Origin: Frankia alni
GTDB lineage: Bacteria > Actinomycetota > Actinomycetes > Frankiales > Frankiaceae
Assembly (NCBI GenBank): GCA_026225295.1
Contig: JAMFSN010000171.1
Coordinates: 1 to 47,752, forward strand
DNA: 47,752 bases
Reading direction: 5' to 3'
The notes beneath the pieces were generated by a model, which saw only the letters and a list, made by a program, of their open reading frames with translations, did not search any database and was not told the DNA's origin. Position 1 is the stretch's first letter; each line of letters opens with the position of its first letter. Shown one piece after another: positions 31,893-39,426 of this stretch. Made by a program: the position numbers and the translations under genes.

Positions 31893-32234
31893 ATGGCGAC
31901 TTATGCAGTCGCGCCGTCAAGCACAGTTCGCCGTGTCTTGAGAGAGCTAGACGACGATGATCGGACAGCGCTGATCGACAGCCTAAGAAGGGAACTCACG
32001 GGAAGAGTGGGCTTCAACACAGCTCACATCACGGATCATGTTCTGGGTGGCCACTACTGGCTGACTGCGACGAGCTCTGGTTGGCAGGTGGCCTACCGAT
32101 GGCTCCAAGACAAGGAGCTGACCGAGTTCGGCAACACCAACGGAGTCCCGGAGCCGGACGAGGGTTTCTTCATCGCTGATCTTCAGCCGATCGACCCCCT
32201 CGGCCCGTTGAGCGGGTTGTTCCCAAGCGCGTGA
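31893..32234 (+). CDS. Hypothetical protein (possible RelE-like fold)
   Basis: 113 residues. A helical N-terminus (STVRRVLRELDDDDRTALID) and a strand-rich C-terminus (HITDHVLGGHYWLTATSSGW then QVAYRWLQDKEL and FFIADLQP) give the shape of a small toxin of the RelE type, though the signature residues are unclear. GGGGAGGGG lies upstream of ATG 31893. Its end overlaps the convergent membrane gene. Function not established. Confidence 0.6.
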   Translation: MATYAVAPSSTVRRVLRELDDDDRTALIDSLRRELTGRVGFNTAHITDHVLGGHYWLTATSSGWQVAYRWLQDKELTEFGNTNGVPEPDEGFFIADLQPIDPLGPLSGLFPSA

Positions 32235-32953
32235 TGCGTGGGGTCGGGTGTTGGAACCGAGCGCTCGATTTGCACCTTGACCGGCTTGTTTGGCGAGGCG
32301 GGGTTAGTAGCCCAGGCGAAGACAACGATCCCGGCGGCCGCGGCGCCAGCGACGGCTGACCGCTTGCGACGCAGCTCGGACGTCAGCGTCCGAATACGGT
32401 CATAGTTCGCATAATCGGCGACCTCCTGCGCGGCCGCCCGTAGCACTCGTACACGTTCGGACGCTTGGTCGATCTCCTGTTGACTGTAGGTCACTGAGTT
32501 TTCGACGATCGTGGCCGAGACTGTGTTCGCTTCCCTCAAGCGCCGCTGAAGGGTGCCCAGGTCAGGGGCTGCCTGCCGGTACAACTCCTCCCGCAAGTTC
32601 TTGACTCGGTCCTCTAGCCGGCGGAGTTCGGCGCCGCGTGCCGGGTCGGTCGTCAGTTGGGCGTTGATGAAGGCGTCCTGTAGGTCCGTAAGGGTGACAA
32701 ACTCATCAGTGAGGATTCGAGCGGTGTCGCGGATCAGGACGCCGATTGATCCCAGAGCCACCCCCAGCGCGACGGTAGCCACGATCAAGCGCGGCCAGTT
32801 CGCCCCTTCCAACTCGCCCAGTCCGGTCAGCTGCACCCCTGCCACAAGCGCTGCCGCCGTGCCAGTAAGAGCTGTGACCAGCCATTTTGCTGTCGAACGC
32901 AACGCATCGGTCGCCTCGTCGAATCGGCTCACGCCCCCTCCGGACTGATCCAC
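32183..32953 (-). CDS. Coiled-coil membrane protein
   Basis: 256 residues: two membrane helices (about 22-45 and 54-76), a long coiled coil (about 105-205, e.g. AELRRLEDRVKNLREELYRQ) and a third hydrophobic helix (about 205-222). ATG 32953 or GTG 32932 (preceded by GGAGGGGGC) may be the start. It diverges from the antitoxin-like gene at 33060, about 100 bp away. The layout recalls membrane effectors of anti-phage pairs, but no defence domain is recognised. Confidence 0.65.
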   Translation of the reverse strand: MDQSGGGVSRFDEATDALRSTAKWLVTALTGTAAALVAGVQLTGLGELEGANWPRLIVATVALGVALGSIGVLIRDTARILTDEFVTLTDLQDAFINAQLTTDPARGAELRRLEDRVKNLREELYRQAAPDLGTLQRRLREANTVSATIVENSVTYSQQEIDQASERVRVLRAAAQEVADYANYDRIRTLTSELRRKRSAVAGAAAAGIVVFAWATNPASPNKPVKVQIERSVPTPDPTHHALGNNPLNGPRGSIG

Positions 32954-33059
32954 ATCACACCCCCGTTAACGTTTGCGGACGACCGTGCACACATGTTGAC
33001 ACACATCGACGGGGCGCGTACACAGGTAGCAGGCCAACTGCTTACGGGGGGATGACGCA

Positions 33060-33614
33060 TTGAAGACGATCGGGATCAGGCAGCTAACCGGTGGTCAACT
33101 CCGAGCCATAGCCGAAAGCTCAGAACCGCTTGGTGTCACCAACGGGGGAGCGCTATGTGCAGTACTCCTACCGGTCACGCAGCGCTGGGTCGAACAACTG
33201 GTCGAACAGAACCTCTCCCGACTGCTCTATAGCGTCGATCTCGCCGAAAAGGAACGCGCCAACCGCGAGCCGTTGTCCTCGCTAGCGAGGGCCCAGCAAG
33301 AGCCACCTGAGCCTGACGGCGAGTGGTCGCCATCGGCGAGCTTTCCCCCGCTCCGTCGAATCGGGATTCGCGAGCTAGGCGGCGACGTAATCACGCAGGC
33401 AGCCGATCAGAGTGAGGCGTTGGGGATCACCAACGGGGGAGCGCTATGTGCAGTACTCCTACCGGTCACGCAGCGCTGGGTCGAACAGCTGGTCGAACAG
33501 AACCTCTCCCGGCTCCTGCTCAACATCGATCTGGCTGAGCAAGACCGCGCCGCAGGGGACCCACTCTTTGACATCGCTGCTACCGAGACGACACCTAAGC
33601 TGCCCAAATCCTGA
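33060..33614 (+). CDS. Tandem-duplicated Phd/YefM-like antitoxin-domain protein
   Basis: 184 residues made of two copies of one domain: IGIRQLTGGQLRAIAESSEP...LGVTNGGALCAVLLPVTQRW and IGIRELGGDVITQAADQSEA...LGITNGGALCAVLLPVTQRW. Each matches the Phd/YefM fold pattern (strand, helix, VTNxG, AVLLP). At DNA level 85 bases from 33136 and 33427 are nearly identical, so the duplication is recent. TTG 33060 follows GGGGGGA. Phd proteins bind DNA as dimers and neutralise a toxin; a two-domain chain could act as a built-in dimer. No clear toxin overlaps it. Confidence 0.75.
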   Translation: MKTIGIRQLTGGQLRAIAESSEPLGVTNGGALCAVLLPVTQRWVEQLVEQNLSRLLYSVDLAEKERANREPLSSLARAQQEPPEPDGEWSPSASFPPLRRIGIRELGGDVITQAADQSEALGITNGGALCAVLLPVTQRWVEQLVEQNLSRLLLNIDLAEQDRAAGDPLFDIAATETTPKLPKS

Positions 33615-33689
33615 TCTTGCATCCCAGACGTCAGCAACTCTCGGGACCGGCGCCTCGGCCTCGGATGGTTCGTCTTCGCCCGGGCGATC

Positions 33690-33914
33690 TTGTCGCTGGC
33701 GGTCAACGACCCGGAGGTACTGAGGCGACTCCGTCGAGACTGGCGTAACGATTTCCTTGACCTACACGCACAGCGTCACCGCAGTCCGTCCGCATGCGCT
33801 GGCGCCCGGACCAGGATTGAGACTCGCGCTCGCCAGTCCGCGGCGTGGCTCGACGGCGCCACCCGCCGGTGGGCTGAGGTTCAGGCACTCGATCACGTGT
33901 TCATAGCCGTCTGA
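33690..33914 (+). CDS. Possible fragment in frame with the antitoxin gene
   Basis: After the stop at 33614 the same frame continues open to 33914 and reads RRLGLGWFVFARAILSLAVN then DPEVLRRLRRDWRNDFLDLH, which looks protein-like. The first usable start is TTG 33690. It may be a decayed partner gene or a readthrough tail; neither is certain. Confidence 0.35.
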   Translation: MSLAVNDPEVLRRLRRDWRNDFLDLHAQRHRSPSACAGARTRIETRARQSAAWLDGATRRWAEVQALDHVFIAV

Positions 33915-33983
33915 TCGCCCCCCTGGACGATCACTCGGACTCGCACGAGGGGACGGCGCCGACACCGATCGTCGGCTGACCAT

Positions 33984-34007
33984 GTTGGGAATCGATCGTT
34001 TCCCAAC
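33984..34007. repeat. Near-perfect 24-bp palindrome upstream of the recombinase
   Basis: GTTGGGAA (33984-33991) and TTCCCAAC (34000-34007) flank a TCGATCGT centre; 22 of 24 positions are symmetrical. About 120 bp before the recombinase start, together with TGTCCG/TCGGA half-sites near 34057-34090, so a res-type site is possible. Confidence 0.5.
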
Positions 34008-34125
34008 AAGATCGATAAGCCCGACCTTGAGGTGCTCCCGCCCGGGTCATCACTGTCCGAAAAACATGTCGGAAAGTCCGCGTGTCCAATAACGGCACGC
34101 TGACCGTTTCTCCTACGCTTCGATC

Positions 34126-34773
34126 ATGATAAGCGCCGGGACCGTGTCCGCTGATCTCCTCGCGCCCGAACCGGCCGGCCCGACCGGCGCCTCGATCGGC
34201 TACGCCCGGGTCTCGACCGCCGGGCAGAACCTCGACCGGCAGACCACCGCCCTGACCGCCGCCGGCTGCATCCGCGTCTTCGCCGACAAACAGTCCGGCC
34301 GCAACGCCGACCGCGCCGAACTGACCGCCTGCCTGGACTACCTCCGCGCCGGCGACATTCTCGTCGTTCCCAGCCTCGACCGGCTCTCCCGATCCCTCCA
34401 AGACCTCATCACCCTCGTCGCCGAACTCCGCCGCCGCGGCATCGGGTTCCGCTCCCTGCACGAAGCGCTCGACACCACCACCCCCGGCGGCCGGCTCGTC
34501 TTCCACGTCTTCGCCGCCCTCGCCGAATTCATCCGCGAACTCATCGTCGAAGGCACCCGCGAAGGCCTCGACGCCGCCCGCGCCCGCGGCCAACGCCTCG
34601 GCCGCCCCCCAGCACTCAACGCCGAACAGATCCGCCACGCCCGGGCCCTACTCGCCCAACCCGACGCCACCGTCTCCTCCATCGCCCGCCTCCTCGGCGT
34701 CAGCCGCTCGACGCTGTACGCCCACGTCCCCGAACTCGCCGGCGGCCGCCCGCCGCAGGTCAGCGCTGGTTGA
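34126..34773 (+). CDS. Serine recombinase (resolvase/invertase)
   Basis: 215 residues. The catalytic domain starts IGYARVSTAGQNLDRQTTAL with nucleophile Ser at about 30; VPSLDRLSRSLQDLITLVAE carries the arginine pair and RGQRLGRPPALNAEQI links to the C-terminal HTH (SSIARLLGVSRSTLYAHVPE). The length fits Tn3-type resolvases and invertases. ATG 34126 begins a short extra N-terminus. A multimer resolution system for the plasmid is the natural reading. No transposase is present. Confidence 0.88.
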   Translation: MISAGTVSADLLAPEPAGPTGASIGYARVSTAGQNLDRQTTALTAAGCIRVFADKQSGRNADRAELTACLDYLRAGDILVVPSLDRLSRSLQDLITLVAELRRRGIGFRSLHEALDTTTPGGRLVFHVFAALAEFIRELIVEGTREGLDAARARGQRLGRPPALNAEQIRHARALLAQPDATVSSIARLLGVSRSTLYAHVPELAGGRPPQVSAG

Positions 34774-34812
34774 CTACACCTTCCCGGGGTGGCACCGGAG
34801 GCCAATGCGGTC

Positions 34813-35034
34813 TCAGTCCTGATCATTTTCCGGGTCGGGGCCGCGGGAGCTACTCCTGCGAAGGCCACCAGAGGCCGCGAGAGTGGTCGCGACAAGAGAT
34901 CCGAGTCCCTGTAGGACATCGACACTGCCAGTGAAGATCACCATCAGCGTTGCTGCCACGAGCACGATCACCAACATGATTGACGGCCCGAGCCAAAAAG
35001 ATGGGAGAGTCCGGGGGCGCCTTTTCTTTGCCAT
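34813..35034 (-). CDS. Small basic membrane protein
   Basis: 73 residues: MAKKRRPRTLPSFWLG, then two hydrophobic runs (SIMLVIVLVAATLMVIFTG and VLQGLGSLVATTLAASGGL) and a charged tail. GGAG lies a few bases before ATG 35034. It resembles in build the proteins at 39240-39407 and 46738-47022. Confidence 0.6.
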   Translation of the reverse strand: MAKKRRPRTLPSFWLGPSIMLVIVLVAATLMVIFTGSVDVLQGLGSLVATTLAASGGLRRSSSRGPDPENDQD

Positions 35035-35199
35035 GTGTTCTCCATGCGAACACAGGCGGTGTGGCCGTCCTGACAGAAGACGCACCGCCCGTCACCTGGG
35101 CCGGGGACAGATGTCCCCTTCCTTGGCGGCCCTGGTTGCAGCCGGGACAACGCCGCCAACGTGATTAACGCATGAGTTACCAGCCCAACACCACCCTCA

Positions 35200-35235
35200 C
35201 CGAGAAATCAGCCGCGTGATCCGCGCATTTCTCGG
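35200..35235. terminator. Hairpin with 9-bp arms
   Basis: CCGAGAAAT (35200-35208) pairs with ATTTCTCGG (35227-35235) across an 18-base loop. An A-run (AAAAAAAA) follows at about 35256. Possible terminator or regulatory hairpin in the spacer between 35034 and 35435. Confidence 0.4.
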
Positions 35236-35369
35236 CGCGATAGTGGATGAGGTACAAAAAAAAGCACGTTCCGATGGTAATCTTTGACGATAGACGCTCT
35301 TGCGCGCGCCGGAGAGCCGTCCTCATACTCGACCTTGGTCGCACGCCCTCACCTGGGCCGGACGACGTC

Positions 35370-35399
35370 GATGGCCCCCGGTTGCAGCCGGGGGCCATC
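35370..35399 (-). terminator. 12-bp perfect hairpin after the regulator operon
   Basis: GATGGCCCCCGG (35370-35381) and CCGGGGGCCATC (35388-35399) pair perfectly around TTGCAG, 36 bp after the stop of the TPR-MerR gene. Likely its terminator. Confidence 0.75.
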
Positions 35400-35434
35400 T
35401 CTTTCCTCTCGCGGTAGCGAAGGAGGACGGGATC

Positions 35435-36568
35435 TCATCCAACGCTGCGGAGATGCCCCGGTGTGGCGAGGTCGTCCATGGCTGACGGATCCTGGTACCC
35501 GCCTGCTGAACCTTCGGACGGCACTGCGACGACATCTAGACGTTCGGACTCCAGCTCAGCGAGCTGCTCCCGTACATGCGTGACCGCGTTCCCGAGCGCA
35601 ATCGCGAAGACACCTTGGCCACCCTGGACCAGGTCGTACATATCCGAATACATGGTGCACTCGTACACGGTGTCACCGTCGCTGATCAAAGTTATGTCAG
35701 TCAAGTCCCCAGCGCAGCGACGCAGATGGTCGATAACGGCACGGATGTTGTGCAGAGCGACACCGGCTTCCAGGAGATTCCGCACAATCCTCAGCTCGAG
35801 AACGTCCCGAAACGAGTAGAGGCGCCGGCTCTTGCCCTCGCTGGCCCCCCGCAGGCTCGGGACGACGAGTCCGGTTCTGACCCAGTAGTCCAACTGCCGG
35901 TACGTCACTCCTGCTGCTGCACAGGCGGCCGGCCCCCGGTAGCCGACATCGTCGGTTGACGAACGGGCTGGGTCATCTTGGAACAGCCGGACGGGATGCG
36001 GGAGCGAGCGGCGGTCCGCCGCGTGGACGAGCGGATCACGGTATTCGGGACGTTCGACGGTCGGCGCGAGACCCTCCACTACGGCTTCTTGTCTCCACCG
36101 TTCCGCTTCAAACGATTGACCCGCGTCGCCGTGGAGACGAGCAAGAGCGAACGCGCAGTACGGAACGCCCGCCCAGTGGGCGCGTTCGTACCAGGCCACA
36201 GCCTCAGCCATGATCAGCTGCCGCTCACTGCGCCGATCGATGGTCAGCTCAAGATCGGCCTGCCGCTCGAGGATGATGGCAAGGCGGTAGGCCGCGTCGC
36301 CGTGGTCAACGAGAGCGGCATGCTTGAAATGGGTCTCAGCCTGATCGAGGTCGCCGGCCGCCTGCGCAAGTTCCCCAAGCCGGTACGCATCCATGCCTGC
36401 ATCGACGAGGTCGAGAAGATCATCGATTCGGTGCGCTTCCGCCTGGTCCTCACGAAGTCGCCGCTGGCCGTCCCGAAGCCGTCCGAGTCCCCGTTGGAGA
36501 TCGAACCCTTCCGTGGCTGTATCCACTTGGGTGGCGAGGCGATCAAGCATCCCGTCGAGGCTCATCAT
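35435..36568 (-). CDS. TPR-MerR fusion regulator
   Basis: 377 residues. Residues 50-170 form TPR/Sel1-like helical repeats (AQAAGDLDQAETHFKHAALV, MAEAVAWYERAHWAGVPYCA). Residues 208-285 are a MerR-type winged helix (VTYRQLDYWVRTGLVVPSLR then LYSFRDVLELRIVRNLLEAG). It overlaps the ECF sigma gene by ATGA. A scaffold domain on a MerR HTH next to a sigma factor suggests a sensor-regulator unit or a sigma partner in place of a classic anti-sigma factor. This pairing is unusual. Confidence 0.75.
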   Translation of the reverse strand: MMSLDGMLDRLATQVDTATEGFDLQRGLGRLRDGQRRLREDQAEAHRIDDLLDLVDAGMDAYRLGELAQAAGDLDQAETHFKHAALVDHGDAAYRLAIILERQADLELTIDRRSERQLIMAEAVAWYERAHWAGVPYCAFALARLHGDAGQSFEAERWRQEAVVEGLAPTVERPEYRDPLVHAADRRSLPHPVRLFQDDPARSSTDDVGYRGPAACAAAGVTYRQLDYWVRTGLVVPSLRGASEGKSRRLYSFRDVLELRIVRNLLEAGVALHNIRAVIDHLRRCAGDLTDITLISDGDTVYECTMYSDMYDLVQGGQGVFAIALGNAVTHVREQLAELESERLDVVAVPSEGSAGGYQDPSAMDDLATPGHLRSVG

Positions 36569-37110
36569 TCTCCCTCCCTCTTAAGGATCTCCATGAGTCG
36601 TTGCTTCCCAAGGGAAAGATAGTTTTTCACGCTTCCCTCGCCGATCTGGAGAATTTCAGCGGTCTCTCGACAGCTGAAACCGTAGATCCGGCGCAACAGC
36701 ACCGTCTCGCGCTGACGTCTTGGTAGCTGACCAATGGCGTCGTTGACCGGCGAGCTTTCGTCGAGACCAGCTTCCGAACGAGCCCGTCGTGACACCTCCG
36801 TCGGGTCTGCGTGGGGCTCGGTCCGGATGTACCTATCGCGGTGAAGGCGACGCATCCGATTGGTGGCGACCTTGAAGAGGTACGCACGCGGCTGGTCGTA
36901 GGCCCGAACATCCACCCACCGCCGCCGGACAGCCAGAAAGCTGTCCTGCACGATGTCGTCAACGAGCGCAGGGTCGGCGCCGAGTCTGACTAGGTAGCCG
37001 GCGAGACGGCCGGCGTGCTCACGGAACAGCGTCTCGATCTCTTTATCGAAGCCAGCCTCCTGTGCGCTTCGATCGGGATCGGGCTGGAAAGCAGGGTGAG
37101 ACGTGATCAT
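36565..37110 (-). CDS. ECF sigma factor
   Basis: 181 residues. Region 2 is LFREHAGRLAGYLVRLGADP, then DDIVQDSFLAVRRRWVDVRA (about 28-68) and AYLFKVATNRMRRLHRDRYI. Region 4 is LPRRQRETVLLRRIYGFSCR, then ETAEILQIGEGSVKNYLSLG (about 128-170). ATGA overlaps join it to both neighbours. No anti-sigma factor is seen beside it. It would redirect host RNA polymerase to plasmid or chromosomal promoters. Confidence 0.88.
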   Translation of the reverse strand: MITSHPAFQPDPDRSAQEAGFDKEIETLFREHAGRLAGYLVRLGADPALVDDIVQDSFLAVRRRWVDVRAYDQPRAYLFKVATNRMRRLHRDRYIRTEPHADPTEVSRRARSEAGLDESSPVNDAIGQLPRRQRETVLLRRIYGFSCRETAEILQIGEGSVKNYLSLGKQRLMEILKREGE

Positions 37111-37376
37111 TCCAGCGCCCCACTGTCCCCGGTCGGCAGCTGCGGAATCGGAGCGATCGGAGCGATCGACTTACGAATCCTGCGGTAGGAACCCTCTCGA
37201 TCGCGCTCCACGAGCTCACCACCAGGGGGGAGCTGTTCGATCGCCGCAAGAGTGCCGATGCGCCGCTCGCGCTCAATGATCACTACCGTGTAACCGCGGA
37301 CCGCGGTGCGCAATAGACCGAGCACACCCCCGCTACCAATCACACCAAGCATCGGAACCTCCATCCAGGCGAGCAT
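37107..37376 (-). CDS. Small protein preceding the ECF sigma gene
   Basis: 89 residues with a glycine-rich hydrophobic start (MLGVIGSGGVLGLLRTAVRG, which could be a membrane segment), a strand pair (YTVVIIERERRIGTLAAIEQ) and a charged tail. Ribosome sites precede both ATG 37376 (AAGGAGGTGACG) and ATG 37352 (GGAGG). It could be the sigma factor's partner; no known family. Confidence 0.6.
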   Translation of the reverse strand: MLAWMEVPMLGVIGSGGVLGLLRTAVRGYTVVIIERERRIGTLAAIEQLPPGGELVERDREGSYRRIRKSIAPIAPIPQLPTGDSGALE

Positions 37377-37678
37377 CTCGGCGTCACCTCCTTCCCGGCC
37401 TCAGTGAGCTTGACGTATACAGGCCTGCGGAGCCGTCAGAGGTTGGGTCGCGCCCAAAAGATCCCGCCAAGTCGCATTCAGCAGGGCCCCGGCAACGTCA
37501 CCCGCTGCAAACACACGCTCTACCGCCATAGACGCCTGGCTCACTGCCGTTCCGGTCTGGCGAGCGGCTGGGCTGGGCTGGGCAAAACATGGGATGGCTC
37601 TGGATAAGTGACCTTATCGAGGGTCATGCACGCTCCGGGCAGTCCGCGCCGGTCACCCGACGGATCGCAGGGTTGTTC
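37377..37678. other. Intergenic region between two regulatory operons
   Basis: Three hundred bases between divergent operons with no gene I can support. Moderate GC, a GCTGGGCTGGGCTGGG run at about 37569, and promoter sequences expected for both directions. Confidence 0.4.
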
Positions 37679-37699
37679 TCTACCTAGGGGCTAGGTAGA
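37679..37699. promoter_or_regulatory. PadR operator candidate
   Basis: TCTACCTAG (37679-37687) and CTAGGTAGA (37691-37699) are perfect nine-base arms around GGG, nine bases before the PadR start. The position would block translation or transcription start, the usual autoregulation of PadR proteins. Confidence 0.7.
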
Positions 37700-37707
37700 G
37701 TAAAGGC

Positions 37708-38055
37708 ATGGTGAGATCCGGCCCGAAAATGACCCTGCCCACACAGTTGGTGCTGCGAGCCCTACTCAAGCAGCCGACCAAGGCGCTGTATGGGTTGGAG
37801 ATCTGCGGCGCCGCGGGGCTCGCGTCGGGCACGATCCACCCAATCCTGGCCCGCCTGGAAGGGGCCGGCTGGCTGGAGAGCTCCTGGGAGGACATCAACC
37901 CGCGCGCGGTGGGGCGGCCGCGGCGGCGGTACTACCGCCTGAGCCCGGACGGGATCGAGCAGGCCCGCTACGCCCTCGCGCACGCCCACAGCTCCATCGA
38001 CCGCGTCGGCGGCGGCATCCTGCGCCCCGGCCTGGCCGGCGGCAGCCCCTCATGA
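37708..38055 (+). CDS. PadR-family regulator
   Basis: 115 residues. TLPTQLVLRALLKQPTKALY, then GLEICGAAGLASGTIHPILA, RLEGAGWLESSWED and GRPRRRYYRLSPDG are the standard PadR winged helix and wing. AAAGG precedes ATG 37708. Heads a three-gene plus-strand operon (PadR, helical protein, microprotein) that ends at the terminator at 38860. It likely senses a ligand and represses its own operon. Confidence 0.85.
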   Translation: MVRSGPKMTLPTQLVLRALLKQPTKALYGLEICGAAGLASGTIHPILARLEGAGWLESSWEDINPRAVGRPRRRYYRLSPDGIEQARYALAHAHSSIDRVGGGILRPGLAGGSPS

Positions 38056-38681
38056 CCCGCGTCGATATCCCGGTCCGTGCCCGCGCCCTCGCTCGCCTCT
38101 TGGTCCGCCACCTGGACCGCGTCCACGACATCGCCCTCGACTTGGACCGCGACAACCCCGATCTCCACATCGCCCCCCAACTGGCCTACGTCCGTGATCG
38201 CGCCCGCGACCTCTACCGCGCCGTCGATCCCAACAGCGATATCAGCAACACCCGCGTCCGCGCCCTCGCTCGCGGCATCGCCCGCGACCTCGACCACATT
38301 CGTGACCGAGCCCGCGCCATCAACGCCTTCGTCATCGACATCCACCTAGTCGAAACTGCCCGGACCGCCGGCGAGCTTCTCCAAACGATGGAAGTGCTTG
38401 AACTGACAGAGGAGGCCTCCGCGCCTCCCGAAGTGACGGCAGGTGCCGCAGCGCGATCGCCGGGGCGGACGGTGTCGCGGCTGATCGCGGTGGCGGCATG
38501 GCTGCTGCCCGTGGCCCATCGGGCCCGGTACGGCGAGGAGTTCCGGGCGGAGGTGGGGGAGCTGCCCCGACGCGCCCGACCGAGCTACGCGCTGCGGCTG
38601 ATCGGGTCGGCACCGGCGTTGCGCCGGGGGCTGGGCGACGGGGCGGCCGAGCGGGTCGCCCGGGCTGGGCGGTCGGTATGA
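38052..38681 (+). CDS. Hypothetical protein coupled to PadR
   Basis: 209 residues. The first half is rich in ARALARLLVRHLDRVHDIAL-type helices with two similar repeats (ARDLYRAVDPNSDI and ALARGIARDLDHIRDRARAI). The second half contains one hydrophobic helix (VSRLIAVAAWLLPVAHRARY). It overlaps PadR by ATGA and the microprotein gene by ATGA. Possibly the protein this PadR controls; no known family. Confidence 0.6.
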   Translation: MTRVDIPVRARALARLLVRHLDRVHDIALDLDRDNPDLHIAPQLAYVRDRARDLYRAVDPNSDISNTRVRALARGIARDLDHIRDRARAINAFVIDIHLVETARTAGELLQTMEVLELTEEASAPPEVTAGAAARSPGRTVSRLIAVAAWLLPVAHRARYGEEFRAEVGELPRRARPSYALRLIGSAPALRRGLGDGAAERVARAGRSV

Positions 38682-38845
38682 GTAGGTGGCTGGCCGCGCC
38701 GGTGTGGCTGGCGGGTGGGGTGCTGGTCGTGCTGGTGCTCGGGATCTGCGGGACGGAGCGGATGTACCAACGCGCCATCGGCCTCATCCGCGCACTCCGC
38801 GGCGCCCCCGACCAGCCCACCAACCATGGGCCGCCGACCATCTGA
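38678..38845 (+). CDS. Membrane microprotein, GICGTERMYQRA family copy 1
   Basis: 55 residues: WLAGGVLVVLVLGICGTERM is a membrane helix ending in a CGTERMYQRA motif, followed by a basic tail (IRALRGAPDQPTN). ATG 38678 overlaps the previous stop (ATGA). A second copy (40832-40966) shares LGICGTERMYQRA and RALRGAPDQPTN. Each is followed by a strong terminator. Function unknown. Confidence 0.65.
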   Translation: MSRWLAAPVWLAGGVLVVLVLGICGTERMYQRAIGLIRALRGAPDQPTNHGPPTI

Positions 38846-38859
38846 CCTCGACATAAAAA

Positions 38860-38902
38860 CTGGGACACCGCCCCTCGTGGCCAAACGAAGGGGGTGTCCC
38901 AG
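38860..38902 (+). terminator. Terminator of the PadR operon
   Basis: CTGGGACACC (38860-38869) pairs with GGTGTCCCAG (38893-38902), with an inner CCCCTCG/CGAAGGGG stem, right after the microprotein. Confidence 0.75.
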
Positions 38903-39239
38903 GTACGCATCGGCCCGCCCGGATCAGGAGCGTGCGCGTCTGCCCTATTACCTTCGCGTCCGAAGGGGGCGGCGTCACGCCCCCTGTTCGTCGCAAGACG
39001 CCTTGTGATGGGTGAGTTGTTAAGCAACAACGCCGGATGGTTCGGGTCGGGGAAGAAAGTCGGCCGATCGGTGAACAACCCGATGCTCCAGTCGATCTGG
39101 TCACCCGATTCGTTACGGGGCAGACTTTTCCCGTACGAGATCTCGTGCTGCCGTCGGCCAAACGGCACTGAGGCACGCGGTCTCCGAGCCCCGCCCGGAT
39201 CATGGAAGAGCAGCATCTGCTCGGAGAGGTTGCGTCAGC
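38903..39239. other. Gap between PadR operon and next gene
   Basis: No gene I can support. The minus strand has a protein-like stretch (GLFTDRPTFFPDPNHPALLL) that may be a gene remnant. Confidence 0.3.
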
Positions 39240-39407
39240 GTGACCAAAAAGATCAAAAAGTCGAGACGTCAGCGCCCGATACCGCCGTACACCGTGACAG
39301 CGCAGGTCCTGGTACTCGTGGCGATCGTCGTTGGAGGACCGCACCTCCAGGGCGCGGCAAGGTCGGGGGCCTGCGTGTCCGGGATCTCCGCCCAGCGCGC
39401 GACCTAA
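39240..39407 (+). CDS. Small lysine-rich membrane protein
   Basis: 55 residues from GTG 39240: a highly basic start (TKKIKKSRRQRPIP), one hydrophobic helix (TAQVLVLVAIVVGG) and a short tail. GGAGAGG lies about eleven bases upstream. Placed just before the HTH-receiver gene. Confidence 0.5.
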   Translation: MTKKIKKSRRQRPIPPYTVTAQVLVLVAIVVGGPHLQGAARSGACVSGISAQRAT

Positions 39408-39426
39408 GCCTTCGTCACCGCACACG

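Noticed and set aside
33931-34638. Minus-strand frame opposite the serine recombinase
   Set aside because: The recombinase on the plus strand has all catalytic motifs; the opposite frame is low-complexity.
35177-35398. Minus-strand frame with GCNRG and a similar GCNQG upstream of 35034
   Set aside because: The first spans the terminator hairpin and the similarity is short; it looks like a duplicated scrap of sequence, not a gene.
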